NCBI GenBank assembly: GCA_028692715.1
Contig: JAQUWU010000032.1
Coordinates: 1-58,552, forward strand
Length of the DNA stretch: 58,552 nt
From: Paludibacter sp.
GTDB taxonomy: Bacteria; Bacteroidota; Bacteroidia; Bacteroidales; Paludibacteraceae
Direction of reading: 5' to 3'
A program made the translations under genes and the position numbers. Below, piece by piece: positions 6,025 to 14,782 of the stretch. Each line of letters begins with the position of its first letter. The first letter of the stretch is position 1. The notes beneath the pieces are model-generated. The model searched no databases. It was not told the DNA's origin and saw only the letters and a list, made by a program, of their open reading frames with translations.

Positions 6025-6849
6025 CTGTTTTTCATTATTCTCTTTTTTTCTTTTACCGTTTTTGCCGGACAAAAAGTAAAGCTTGTGATACTTCACACCA
6101 ATGATACGCATAGTCAGGTAGAACCAACGGATAAAAACGCATCGAAAAATGCCAATCTGGGTGGTTATGCCCGTCGCATGGGTGAAATAGCGGAAATTCG
6201 CTCCGAAGAAAAAAATGTGTTGCTTCTCGATGCCGGCGATTTTTCGCAGGGAACTCCCTATTTCAATTTTTATAACGGCAGGGTAGAAATGGACGCCATG
6301 AATCGTATGAAATACGATGCTATAACGCTTGGAAATCACGAATTTGATAATGGAATAGATACGTTAGCAACAATACTGAAAAAGGCAAAATTTTCCATTG
6401 TTAGTTCCAATTATACTTTCGAAAATTCTTTTTTAAAGACAAAAGTAAAGCCTTATATAGTAGTGGTTAAAGGAGGTGTCAGAATAGGAATTATGGCCTT
6501 GGATATTAATCCAAAAGGACTTATTATTGAGGATAATTACAAAGGATTGCAGTATGATGATCCAATAGAAACGGCTAACGACATTTCGTCCCTTTTAAAA
6601 CGAAAAGAAAAATGTGATGTTATCATTTGTTTGTCGCATTTAGGTGCTGATACCAATACTCAGGATGTAAACGATTATGAAATTGCTCACAAAACCCGTT
6701 ATATTGATGTTATTATTGGTGGTCATTCGCATAGTATGATTACTGATACAACAGAAAAAAATGCTGCCGGAAGACCGGTAGTTATTGCACAAATGGCGAA
6801 AAGTGGTTTGTATTTGGGGCGAATTGAACTTGAATTTGAGAAAAAATAG
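5959..6849 (+). CDS. Metallophosphatase (5'-nucleotidase N-terminal domain), secreted
   Basis: 296 aa. The calcineurin-like metal-binding motifs of UshA-type 5'-nucleotidases are intact: LHTNDTHSQ, DAGDFSQGT, LGNHEFDNG, CLSHLGAD and GGHSHS. The catalytic domain is separate from the substrate-binding domain, which is encoded just upstream, so the usual order is reversed. The N-terminus is unusual: residues 15-22 (SSPLGVRG) are encoded by a palindromic repeat copy. They are followed by the hydrophobic signal core LFFIILFFSFTVFAG, so the repeat now provides the basic part of the signal peptide. No internal ATG offers an alternative start before the catalytic domain. Confidence 0.88.
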   Translation: MKTQNRNLGDKSNSSSPLGVRGLFFIILFFSFTVFAGQKVKLVILHTNDTHSQVEPTDKNASKNANLGGYARRMGEIAEIRSEEKNVLLLDAGDFSQGTPYFNFYNGRVEMDAMNRMKYDAITLGNHEFDNGIDTLATILKKAKFSIVSSNYTFENSFLKTKVKPYIVVVKGGVRIGIMALDINPKGLIIEDNYKGLQYDDPIETANDISSLLKRKEKCDVIICLSHLGADTNTQDVNDYEIAHKTRYIDVIIGGHSHSMITDTTEKNAAGRPVVIAQMAKSGLYLGRIELEFEKK

Positions 6850-6901
6850 AATGATTATTCGCAACATGTCCTAATCCCTTTTAAAAGAACTCATACAATA
6901 C

Positions 6902-7145
6902 AATAGTTCGTTATAAAATTTTATTTTTCAACGCAAAGGCGCTAAGATGCTAAGCCGCCAAGAAAAACTTCAAGTTTTTCTCTTTGCGTTCTTTGCATAT
7001 ATATTTGAAGTACTGTATATTACAAAATTATTATGCTTAGTGTTCTTTGCGTTTAATTAAAAAAAATATATTTGATATTTTCAAAGGCTTAATCGTTTTA
7101 ATTGCCTGAATACTAAACTAATAAATTGTTTTATAACGAACCATT
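6902..7145. mobile_element. MITE-like element with 17-bp terminal inverted repeats
   Basis: AATAGTTCGTTATAAAA at 6902-6918 and its inverse (AATGGTTCGTTATAAAA) at 7129-7145 differ at one base and bound 244 bp with no gene. Inside are ACGCAAAGGCGCTAAG near 6931, a hairpin GAAAAACTTCAAGTTTTTC, and two CTTTGCGTT-type motifs near 6982 and 7043. These resemble the ACGCAAAG-type repeats common in bacterial intergenic DNA. No obvious target-site duplication is seen, so transposition is inferred from the ends only. Confidence 0.55.
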
Positions 7146-7435
7146 GACAATATAAACTCTTTTTTTTTCTAAATTTAAATATTTTTCATTAAATGTAGAG
7201 CCATAAATTTCACAGATTTATAAAATTATAAACTTGTATTTTAGTCTAATTCGTGGTTTAATAGCAATTTTACATTAAAATATGCCAATTCATTGAATTT
7301 TGAGGTTTAGTGTAACTTTTATTGTTAATTATTAAAAACATAAATTGGTTTAACGATTTGAGCTCGTTCCGTTAAAATCTTGTAAAGTGCAAGTAAGCAA
7401 GCACAACCTATAGTTTATTAATCGTGAAAAAAATC
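7146..7435. other. AT-rich intergenic DNA
   Basis: No gene. TTTCACAGATTTATAAAA near 7208 and CTAATTCGTGGTTTA near 7246 look like eroded dispersed repeat sequence. Only the promoter before the barrel protein at the right end can be supported. Confidence 0.4.
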
Positions 7436-7443
7436 TATCTTTG
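7436..7443 (+). promoter_or_regulatory. -7 element for the barrel protein gene
   Basis: TATCTTTG, 33 bases upstream of the ATG at 7477. No clean -33 element. Confidence 0.5.
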
Positions 7444-7476
7444 CACACAATTAATAAAAAATATCACTGAAATAAC

Positions 7477-8115
7477 ATGAAAAAAACCTTTAGATTCCGG
7501 TTACTTGTTGCATTGTTGGGATTAACGTGCATATTAAATGCACAAACTTATAGACTGGAAGTTGGTTATAACAATCCGGTTAGTTTAGGTCCAAACGTAA
7601 GTGCAACTTATTTCAATGGTATTCGTCTGGGAGGAACGGTTGAATTTGATTTGAAGGATAATTTTAGCTTACTCACCGGCGTTTTATACAATATTGTCTA
7701 TTCTAATAAAATACAGAAATATCCAAATTTGGACACTGTAACCTATAAAACATTGGGACATTATCTCGAAATTCCATTAAGATTAACTTATACTCTACCC
7801 ATTACAAAAAATTTGAAAGTATTTGGTTTTGCCGGGCCTAATATTAGATATGGATTGTCTCTGAATCAGGAAATTATATCAACTATGACCGATGATTTAA
7901 ATACTTTTAATAATATTGACCCAGGTAAAACGGATTTATATAAAAATTCAATTATAAACAGATTGAATCTTCAAATTGGAGCCGGTGGTGGTGTTCAGTG
8001 GAAAAAATATCAGTTGAAAGGTGGATATGATTTTGGAATTACAAATCTTAACAAAATCGATACCGGAAATTTATTCCAAAAGGGCTGGTACGCTACATTC
8101 TCTTATCAATTTTGA
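7477..8115 (+). CDS. Outer-membrane beta-barrel protein (OmpW/PorT-like small barrel)
   Basis: 212 aa with an N-terminal signal peptide ending near LNAQ (residue about 23). The remainder alternates hydrophobic and polar residues in short strands (YRLEVGYNN, FSLLTGVLYNIVY, LQIGAGGGVQWKKYQLKGGYDFGI) and ends in aromatic Phe (YATFSYQF), the usual outer-membrane barrel C-terminus. It resembles the outer membrane beta-barrel families common in Bacteroidetes. No enzymatic motif is visible. It is monocistronic with its own promoter and terminator. Confidence 0.75.
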   Translation: MKKTFRFRLLVALLGLTCILNAQTYRLEVGYNNPVSLGPNVSATYFNGIRLGGTVEFDLKDNFSLLTGVLYNIVYSNKIQKYPNLDTVTYKTLGHYLEIPLRLTYTLPITKNLKVFGFAGPNIRYGLSLNQEIISTMTDDLNTFNNIDPGKTDLYKNSIINRLNLQIGAGGGVQWKKYQLKGGYDFGITNLNKIDTGNLFQKGWYATFSYQF

Positions 8116-8142
8116 AATTATATTATCTAAGAAACAATACTT

Positions 8143-8175
8143 AAAAGCTAAACCAATTCGAGTTTAGCTTTTTTC
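8143..8175 (+). terminator. Terminator after the barrel protein gene
   Basis: AAAAGCTAAAC at 8143-8153 pairs with GTTTAGCTTTT at 8162-8172, followed by more T. Confidence 0.75.
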
Positions 8176-8219
8176 ATTAATATTATAACCATTATACCTT
8201 TATTTCATAGGATTATGAT

Positions 8220-8227
8220 TATTTTTG
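8220..8227 (+). promoter_or_regulatory. murF -7 element
   Basis: TATTTTTG, 34 bases upstream of the murF ATG. The -33 element is weak. Confidence 0.45.
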
Positions 8228-8261
8228 CATAAATTTCTGTTTACAATAATAAATCGTTTCC

Positions 8262-9560
8262 ATGCAATTATATTCCATTTTTCTCAAACATCCCGAAATT
8301 TGTACCGATAGTCGTGTTTGTCCTGAAGGTTCAATATTTTTTGCCCTTAAGGGTGAAAATTTTAATGCGAATGCATTTGCATTATCGGCTGTAGAAAAAG
8401 GTTGTTCGTATGCAGTGGTGGATGAAAAAGAATTTGCCATTGATGAGCGTTTTATATTTGTAGATAATGTGCTGGAAAGCTTACAAAGACTGGCTACTTT
8501 TCACCGTCGACAGCTTGGCACTCCGGTGATAGGAATTACCGGAACAAACGGAAAGACCACAACAAAAGAGCTTATAGCCACTGTTCTGAAAGAAAAATAC
8601 AATATTCTTTTTACTCAGGGGAATTTAAATAATCATATCGGAGTTCCGTTGACTTTGCTTAAACTTAAACCCGAACATGAAATTGCCATTGTCGAAATGG
8701 GGGCAAATCATCCGGAAGAAATCAGAGAATTGTGTGAAATAGCACGACCCAATTTTGGAATTATCACCAATGTAGGTAAAGCACATCTCGAAGGGTTTGG
8801 TTCGTTTGAAGGTGTAAAAAAGACTAAATCAGAATTGTACACTTACATTTTTAGAAACGGGAAAAATATTTTCATCAATAAGGATAACAAGCATTTGGTG
8901 CAAATGGCTATGAATGTCGGTTTCGATTTGGGAAAAGAAAATGTTTGTGATTTTGGTTTTAATCCGGATTATACTGTTTTTGGGAATATAATAAGTTGCT
9001 CACCATTTCTGGAAATGGAATGTATAATAAAACAAACAGAATCTTTCAACATAAAAACGAATCTGATTGGTGCTTACAATGCTGAAAATATATTGACGGC
9101 AGTGGCTATTGGCACTTTTTTTAAACTGAAAAACGAAGATATAAAACGTGGTCTTGAAGATTATATTCCACAAAATAACCGTTCGCAACTAACTATTACT
9201 GAAAAGAATAAACTTGTTGTGGATGCTTACAATGCCAACCCAACCAGTATGAATGCTGCCATTTTAAATTTTGCACAAATGGAAGTGACTCATAAAACAC
9301 TAATTTTAGGTGATATGCTGGAACTGGGCGAACAAAGTGAGATTGAGCACCAAAATGTAGTGGATTTATTACAACAAAAAGACTTTGTAAACGTTTTGTT
9401 GGTAGGAAAACAATTTAAAAATACCAACCATCCATTTCACTGTTTTGAAAATGTTGATGAGTTGATTTCTTTTATCGGACAAAATCCGTTAAAAGATAAT
9501 TATATTTTAATAAAAGGGTCGAGAGGAATTCGACTTGAAAAAGTGATTGCATCACTATAA
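8262..9560 (+). CDS. murF: UDP-N-acetylmuramoyl-tripeptide--D-alanyl-D-alanine ligase
   Basis: 432 aa cytoplasmic Mur ligase that adds D-Ala-D-Ala to the UDP-MurNAc tripeptide in peptidoglycan synthesis. The N-terminal substrate domain has TDSRVCPEGSIFFALKGENF. The ATP-binding loop GITGTNGKTTTKE is at about residues 91-103. NHIGVPLT, EMGANHPGEI-like EMGANHPEEI, and later VVDAYNANPTSMNAA are hallmarks of MurF rather than MurC/D/E. Length is normal. It stands outside a dcw cluster in this window, which is common in Bacteroidetes. Confidence 0.95.
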   Translation: MQLYSIFLKHPEICTDSRVCPEGSIFFALKGENFNANAFALSAVEKGCSYAVVDEKEFAIDERFIFVDNVLESLQRLATFHRRQLGTPVIGITGTNGKTTTKELIATVLKEKYNILFTQGNLNNHIGVPLTLLKLKPEHEIAIVEMGANHPEEIRELCEIARPNFGIITNVGKAHLEGFGSFEGVKKTKSELYTYIFRNGKNIFINKDNKHLVQMAMNVGFDLGKENVCDFGFNPDYTVFGNIISCSPFLEMECIIKQTESFNIKTNLIGAYNAENILTAVAIGTFFKLKNEDIKRGLEDYIPQNNRSQLTITEKNKLVVDAYNANPTSMNAAILNFAQMEVTHKTLILGDMLELGEQSEIEHQNVVDLLQQKDFVNVLLVGKQFKNTNHPFHCFENVDELISFIGQNPLKDNYILIKGSRGIRLEKVIASL

Positions 9561-9605
9561 ATGTGCATTAATTTCGGTTCAATATCCGATTAATAATTCT
9601 TAAGA

Positions 9606-10493
9606 ATGAAAAAAAACACCATATTCATTATTATAACTGTAATAGTATTAATTGCTTTAGCGATTGCTGTAATATATTTTGCAAAACAAAATAAGCAAAA
9701 AGAGCAGGAAATGACCGAAATGGTCGAACAAATGAATTTCGAAAAGGAACAAATTGAAAAAGATTATTCCGATTTAACGCTAGATTACGATGGTTATACT
9801 ACGAACATAAAAAATGACTCCCTAGTTCAATTATTACAGGATCAGAAAAATAAAGTTCAGCAATTACTGGATGAGTTGCGGGTTACAAAATCGACTAATG
9901 CCCGACGTATTGCAGAGTTAAGAAAAGAGTTGGCAACCGTAAGATCGGTTATGATTCAATATGTAAATCAAATTGATTCGCTTAATTCACTGAATAAAGT
10001 ACTGAAAACTGAAAATGTAGAAGTGAAAAAGAAATATCAGGCTGCTACAGAAACAGTTCAGCAATTATCCAAAGAAAAACAATCCTTGAACGAAGTGGTG
10101 AATCGTGCTTCCATACTGGAAATTACAAATTTCAGTATGGTTCCTTTAAATAGTAAAAATAGAAAGACAACATGGTTTTCGCAAACAGCTAATTTGCAAT
10201 TTAATTATACAATTTCAAAGAACATTACGGCTACCCCCGGTGAAAAAATAATTTATTTGAGAATTACCAGACCAGATGATGATGTACTTACTAAAAATCC
10301 GGATAATGTTTTTCGTTACGAAAACAAGGATATAACCTATTCTGCATCAAAAAAAATAGAATATACCGGTGAAGCCATTCACGATGCACTTTACTGGAAA
10401 GTAGGCGAAATTTTACCAAAAGGAAACTATCGAGCAGATTTTTTTGCCGATGGAAACCGTATTGGTAGTTTTAGTTTTGTATTTGAAAAATAA
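9606..10493 (+). CDS. Membrane-anchored coiled-coil protein of unknown function
   Basis: 295 aa. Residues 5-26 form one transmembrane helix (FIIITVIVLIALAIAVIYFA). Residues about 30-165 are a long charged coiled coil with heptad spacing (KQKEQEMTEMVEQMNFEKEQIEK, then RIAELRKELATVR). A C-terminal globular beta domain follows (about 170-295; EITNFSMVPLN, YLRITRPDDDVL, GNYRADFFADGNRIGSFSFVFEK). Similar architecture is seen in uncharacterised Bacteroidetes proteins sometimes labelled SMC-like; there is no ATPase motif. It follows murF by 45 bases and may be co-transcribed with it. Its stop codon touches palindromic repeat doublet 2. Confidence 0.7.
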   Translation: MKKNTIFIIITVIVLIALAIAVIYFAKQNKQKEQEMTEMVEQMNFEKEQIEKDYSDLTLDYDGYTTNIKNDSLVQLLQDQKNKVQQLLDELRVTKSTNARRIAELRKELATVRSVMIQYVNQIDSLNSLNKVLKTENVEVKKKYQAATETVQQLSKEKQSLNEVVNRASILEITNFSMVPLNSKNRKTTWFSQTANLQFNYTISKNITATPGEKIIYLRITRPDDDVLTKNPDNVFRYENKDITYSASKKIEYTGEAIHDALYWKVGEILPKGNYRADFFADGNRIGSFSFVFEK

Positions 10494-10587
10494 ACCCCTA
10501 ACCCCTAAAGGGGAATCTGGTTTGTTTTTTTTAAGGAAATAGAAATAAATAGTTGTAAATTTTAATTCCCCTTTATGGGTTAGGGGT
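10494..10587. repeat. Palindromic repeat doublet 2 (inverted pair)
   Basis: Copy A at 10494-10516 (ACCCCTAACCCCTAAAGGGG plus AAT) and copy B at 10565-10587 (ATTCCCCTTTATGGGTTAGG plus GGT) are inverted with one mismatch. The pair fills the spacer between the coiled-coil gene and lutB and could fold into a long hairpin in the read-through transcript. Confidence 0.85.
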
Positions 10588-10597
10588 AATAGGTTAT

Positions 10598-11974
10598 ATG
10601 TCACAGGCACATAAATTCACTCACGATGCAAATGCAATCGCATTCGATGAACGACATCGGAATACGATTAAATTCAATATTTCGCGTTATAATGCGGCTG
10701 TGAGCAGAGGAATGGCACGTTATAACAACCTTGAAAAGGCCAAGATACAGGCCGCAGCTATTAAGCGTGATGTGCTGGAAAACTGGGGCGATTATTTGCT
10801 CCAATTTGAAAAAAATATCAAAGCGCATGGCGTAGAAGTGCTTTGGGCAAATGATGCCGCTGAAGCAACTTCATATATTGAAAGTATATTAAAAGAAAAT
10901 GATGCAAAATTGCTGGTGAAAAGTAAATCGATGACCACAGAGGAAATTGAATTGAATCACACAGCTGAAAAAAATGGGTGTGAATCGGTAGAAACTGATT
11001 TAGGTGAATTTATAGTACAGCTTGCAGGCGAAAAACCATATCATATCGTTACACCTGCTATGCACAAATCAAAAGGGGATATTGCGAAATTATTCAATGA
11101 AAAATTTGGAACTGCTATTGAAAGTACACCTGAAGAAATGACTGAATATGTTCGTCAGGTTTTGCGAAAAAAATATACTCAGGCCGAAATTGGTGTTACT
11201 GGAGCTAATTTTTTGATTGCAGATATTGGTGGAATTTCGGTTACCGAAAACGAAGGAAATGGGTTAATGTCAACGGCTTTTCCGAAAGTGCATATTGTCA
11301 TTGCCGGAATTGAAAAAATTATTCCAAAAATGAGTCAGTTAGGGTTGTTTTATCCTTTGTTGGCAGCGCACGGTACGGGGCAGCAAATGACTGCTTACAA
11401 TACAATTTTTACTGGTCCAAGGCAATCGAAAGAAGTGGATGGACCTGAAAAAATGATTGTCATTTTGCTCGACAACGGTCGTACAAATGTGTATAAAGAT
11501 GATGAAGCTTACGAATCGTTGGCTTGTATCCGTTGTGGAGCATGTCTGAATGGTTGCCCTGTTTATAAAACAATTGGAGGATATACCTACGATACGACTT
11601 ATAGCGGCCCTATTGGTTCTGTATTGACCCCATTTTTAAGGGGGTTCAAAGATTTTTCTCATTTGAGTTTCGCTTCTTCACTTTGTGGGAAATGTGTAGA
11701 AGTTTGCCCTGTGAAAATTCCTTTGACAGATATTTTATTGAGCAACAGACGAAAAACTGTTGAACAAAATTTACGCCCCCTGTCTGAAAAAATTATAATG
11801 TCTGGATTCAAATTTATTAGTTCAAAAAGAGCAAGATTTGATTTTTTTTCATCGTTAATAAAAAATATTGGAACCTATCCGTTTAATTTTGCCGGTTGGG
11901 GTCCAAAAAGGGAAATGCCTAAATTCGCAAACAATTCTTTTTCAAAACAATATAAAAATAAAACAGAAAAATAA
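10598..11974 (+). CDS. lutB: Lactate utilisation iron-sulfur protein LutB
   Basis: 458 aa. The first ~300 residues are the LUD domain (LLVKSKSMTTEEIELN, GVTGANFLIADIGG, ITVTENEGN-like SVTENEGN). Two ferredoxin-type motifs follow: CIRCGACLNGCP and CGKCVEVCP, giving sites for two 4Fe-4S clusters. LutB works with LutA and LutC in oxidation of L-lactate to pyruvate. Neither lutA nor lutC is in this window, so either they are elsewhere or this protein has a different partner. The start lies 11 bases after palindromic repeat copy 2B. Confidence 0.9.
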   Translation: MSQAHKFTHDANAIAFDERHRNTIKFNISRYNAAVSRGMARYNNLEKAKIQAAAIKRDVLENWGDYLLQFEKNIKAHGVEVLWANDAAEATSYIESILKENDAKLLVKSKSMTTEEIELNHTAEKNGCESVETDLGEFIVQLAGEKPYHIVTPAMHKSKGDIAKLFNEKFGTAIESTPEEMTEYVRQVLRKKYTQAEIGVTGANFLIADIGGISVTENEGNGLMSTAFPKVHIVIAGIEKIIPKMSQLGLFYPLLAAHGTGQQMTAYNTIFTGPRQSKEVDGPEKMIVILLDNGRTNVYKDDEAYESLACIRCGACLNGCPVYKTIGGYTYDTTYSGPIGSVLTPFLRGFKDFSHLSFASSLCGKCVEVCPVKIPLTDILLSNRRKTVEQNLRPLSEKIIMSGFKFISSKRARFDFFSSLIKNIGTYPFNFAGWGPKREMPKFANNSFSKQYKNKTEK

Positions 11975-11995
11975 ATTATATAATAATCAACAAAC

Positions 11996-12460
11996 ATGAA
12001 ACGAACTTCATTTATCACTCTCCTAATTTTATTTTTTACCCTTGTTCTTCCGGCTTGTCAGGAAAATGAATGGGCCGACTGGAAACTTCAAAATGAACAA
12101 TGGCTCGCAACAAATAAAAAAATATCGGGAGTGGTAACTACTGAAAGTGGATTACAGTATAAAGTACTTTATCAGGGCTATAATTTGAATAAAAAACCCA
12201 ATAAAAATAGTCTTATTAAAGTAAGTTATACGGGTAAGTTGATTGATGGTTCTACTTTTGATTGCGACACAAATGCCGTATTTTATATGTCAAGTGTAAT
12301 AGAAGGCTGGAAAGAAGGGATTGCTAAAATGAACGTTAAAGGATCGTATATGTTGTATATCCCAAGTGCTTTAGCTTACGATACTATTTCAACAAATTCG
12401 GCAATTCCACCATATTCCACCCTGATTTTTGAAGTAGATTTAGTTGATTCGTATAATTGA
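11996..12460 (+). CDS. FKBP-type peptidyl-prolyl isomerase lipoprotein
   Basis: 154 aa. A lipoprotein signal peptide ends with LPAC (Cys21). The C-terminal ~95 residues are an FKBP fold: VSYTGKLIDGSTFDCD, IEGWKEGIAKMNVKGSYMLYIPSALAY, and IPPYSTLIFEVDLVD. It probably acts as a proline isomerase or chaperone anchored in the periplasmic face of a membrane. The gene follows lutB by 21 bases and precedes the TPM gene by 55 bases. The central Gly and Tyr residues of the FKBP pocket are present, though the family's usual Asp-Phe pair is partly altered (TFDCD), so activity is not certain. Confidence 0.85.
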   Translation: MKRTSFITLLILFFTLVLPACQENEWADWKLQNEQWLATNKKISGVVTTESGLQYKVLYQGYNLNKKPNKNSLIKVSYTGKLIDGSTFDCDTNAVFYMSSVIEGWKEGIAKMNVKGSYMLYIPSALAYDTISTNSAIPPYSTLIFEVDLVDSYN

Positions 12461-12515
12461 TTTATATTTCAAATTGTTTAAGCTGAATCATTCAGTCAAT
12501 AAAAAAATATCCATA

Positions 12516-13841
12516 ATGAAAAAATTATTATTATTTATTTTATGTTCACTAACCACATTCTCTTTTGCTGTAGAATATACAGTAAAAACAGTTCCAAATG
12601 CAATTACTACTAATGCACATGCGTTTGTAAGTAATCCGGATGGAATTTTGAATTCGGGTGCAGTAGCACAAATGAATAATTTAATTGATTCGCTCAAGTC
12701 ACAAACTGGTGCCGAAATTGCAGTAGTTGCCCTTAATTCAATTGGTTATGCTGATATTAAAAATTTTGCAACAGATCTTTTTGCTGAATGGGGTATTGGT
12801 AAGGCAAAGCAGGATAATGGCTTGTTAGTTCTTTTCGTGATGGATCAGAAAAAAGTTACTTTTGAACCGGGTTATGGTTTGGAAGGTGTTTTACCTGATG
12901 CCATTTGTAACAGAATTCAAACACAGGTCATGATTCCCGAATTTAAAAAGGGTAATATCGATGCCGGAATGATGGCAGGGCTACAACAAATTGGACAATA
13001 TATACGAAAAGAACCAGTTGCGGAAGTAAAACCTGAACCAATAGCATGGAATGAAATATTGCCAACAGCAATTGCTGCATATCTAATATTGATGTTGTTT
13101 AGTTGGTTATGGTTGGGAAGTACGATACAGAAAATCAGGAAGGATACTAAATTAAAAACGAATGTAGAACGCTATAAAGTAATAAAAAGTCAAAAATCCG
13201 GAGTTATTAGTCTGGTTTCCATTATGTTCCCTGTGGTTGGATTTGTAGTGATTCTATTATTTTTTAAGCCAATATTTTTATTATTACTAATCCCTGTTCC
13301 TCTTACCACTATACCTGCAAATATATATGGTAGATTAATGATGTTGAAAATTCGTCGGGAGCCAATTGACTGTAATGAATGTGATGGGAAAATGCATTTA
13401 TTATCAGAAAAAAACGAAGATAAATTTTTAAAATTATCCCAACAATTTGAAGAACAGTTACATGCTGTAGACTACGATGTTTTTGTGTGCGACAAATGTG
13501 CCAACGAGGCAATTTTTACATATGATAAACCGAGTGCTTATTCCGTATGTCCAAAATGTGGAACAAAAGCATTTATATTAAAGGAAAAAAGAACACTCGT
13601 TGCACCAACTTATATTAGTTCAGGCACTCAACGAAGTACCTATCAATGCAAATTCTGTGGTCACGAAGAAAATCATAATGACAATTTACCTCGCTTGACA
13701 CGAAACAGCGGACTTGTAGGCGGTGCTGTAGCCGGAAGCGTATTTAGCGGACGTGGAGGTTTTGGTGGCGGTGGTGGATTTAGTGGTGGAAGTTTTGGTG
13801 GTGGGATGTCTGGTGGCGGTGGTGCAACAAGTGGTTGGTAA
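12516..13841 (+). CDS. TPM-domain protein with zinc ribbons and Gly-rich tail
   Basis: 441 aa from ATG at 12516, where a signal peptide begins (MKKLLLFILCSLTTFSFA); the frame extends upstream to 12444 but lacks signal features there. Residues about 35-165 are a TPM domain (YgcG/Psb32 type: GILNSGAVAQMNNLIDSL, VALNSIGYADIKNFA, FEPGYGLEGVLPDAI). One or two membrane helices follow, then a cytosolic stretch with CNEC, CDKC, CPKC and CKFC knuckles. The protein ends in a Gly/Ser-rich tail (GGFGGGGGFSGG...SGW). TPM proteins pair with LemA, as here 57 bases downstream. Exact role unknown. Confidence 0.85.
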   Translation: MKKLLLFILCSLTTFSFAVEYTVKTVPNAITTNAHAFVSNPDGILNSGAVAQMNNLIDSLKSQTGAEIAVVALNSIGYADIKNFATDLFAEWGIGKAKQDNGLLVLFVMDQKKVTFEPGYGLEGVLPDAICNRIQTQVMIPEFKKGNIDAGMMAGLQQIGQYIRKEPVAEVKPEPIAWNEILPTAIAAYLILMLFSWLWLGSTIQKIRKDTKLKTNVERYKVIKSQKSGVISLVSIMFPVVGFVVILLFFKPIFLLLLIPVPLTTIPANIYGRLMMLKIRREPIDCNECDGKMHLLSEKNEDKFLKLSQQFEEQLHAVDYDVFVCDKCANEAIFTYDKPSAYSVCPKCGTKAFILKEKRTLVAPTYISSGTQRSTYQCKFCGHEENHNDNLPRLTRNSGLVGGAVAGSVFSGRGGFGGGGGFSGGSFGGGMSGGGGATSGW

Positions 13842-13897
13842 ATAAGACCGAGTTGTCACTTTAGAGTAATAAAATATTAAATTAATAAAAAGATAAA

Positions 13898-14479
13898 ATG
13901 AAAAAAAGCACAATTATTATTTTGGTTGCTATTGCAGCCTTGGTACTTTTTGGTATAACTGGCTATAACAAACTAATTTCGTCCGAAGAGGCCGTAAATA
14001 AGCAATGGGCTAACGTAGAAAATCAATACCAACGTCGTGGCGATTTGATCCCAAACTTAGTGGCTACTGTTAAAGGATATGCTACTCATGAAAGTGAAAC
14101 ATTGGAAGGTGTTGTCGCTGCCCGGGCAAAAGCAACTCAGGTAACGGTTGATGCAGATAATCTTACACCTGAAAAGTTACAAAGATATCAAGCTGCACAA
14201 GGGGAATTGAGTTCGGCTTTAGGTAAACTGTTAATGATTACCGAAAATTATCCAGATTTAAAAGCAAATCAAAACTTTTTGGAATTGCAGTCGCAATTGG
14301 AAGGAACTGAAAACCGCATTGCTGTAGAACGTGGACGATTCAACGAGTTAGCAAATGCATTCAATACCTCTATCCGAAAATTTCCAAATAATTTATTTGC
14401 AAGTTCATTCGGTTTTGAGAAAAAACCTTATTTCGAAGCAGAAAAGGGAAATGAAAAAGCACCGGCAGTTCAGTTCTAA
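13898..14479 (+). CDS. lemA: LemA family membrane protein
   Basis: 193 aa. One N-terminal transmembrane helix (residues 5-22, IIILVAIAALVLFGITGY) is followed by the helical LemA domain. Its signature segments are intact: NKLISSEEAVNKQWANVENQYQRR, DLIPNLVATVKGY and ENRIAVERGRFNE. LemA proteins have the N-terminus outside and a cytoplasmic-like helical bundle; their biochemical role is not known. Pairing with a TPM protein is a recurrent arrangement and suggests a joint envelope function. Confidence 0.92.
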   Translation: MKKSTIIILVAIAALVLFGITGYNKLISSEEAVNKQWANVENQYQRRGDLIPNLVATVKGYATHESETLEGVVAARAKATQVTVDADNLTPEKLQRYQAAQGELSSALGKLLMITENYPDLKANQNFLELQSQLEGTENRIAVERGRFNELANAFNTSIRKFPNNLFASSFGFEKKPYFEAEKGNEKAPAVQF

Positions 14480-14782
14480 TATAACTTCAAAGCGTTCGAA
14501 CAAAAACCTCAAGCTAAATCAAAAACCTCAAAGCGTTCGAAGAACCTTTGAGCGTTTTGATTTAATTTAATCCGCAGAAACCTGAACAAATGCTTTCAAC
14601 CCCTGAAACTAGCTTAAAAAACCTCAAAGTTTTTTTAAACCTTTGAGTGTTTAAAAGTGTTTGAAGAAGACTAAAGTTTGCGAATAAACATCAAAGTGTT
14701 CTAACTACTTTTGAGAGTTTGAAAACAAAGCTCTTATTTGAGTTTCTGAAATATATTTTTAAATCACGAAATCCTATATATC
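14480..14782. repeat. Spacer with repeated CTCAAAG/CTTTGAG hairpins
   Basis: About 300 bases between lemA and an aldo/keto reductase gene. CTCAAAG at 14527-14533 pairs with CTTTGAG at 14546-14552, and CTCAAAG at 14623-14629 pairs with CTTTGAG at 14641-14647. Further variants (CATCAAAGTG, CTTTTGAGAG) lie near 14690-14715. The first and second hairpins share AAACCTCAAAG at the left arm. It looks like a short degenerate repeat cluster; one may act as the lemA terminator. No gene is seen. Confidence 0.5.

Noticed and set aside
10413-10610. Minus-strand frame containing an SPLGVRG-like peptide
   Set aside because: The peptide is merely the repeat copy read from the other side; it has no supporting start or neighbours.
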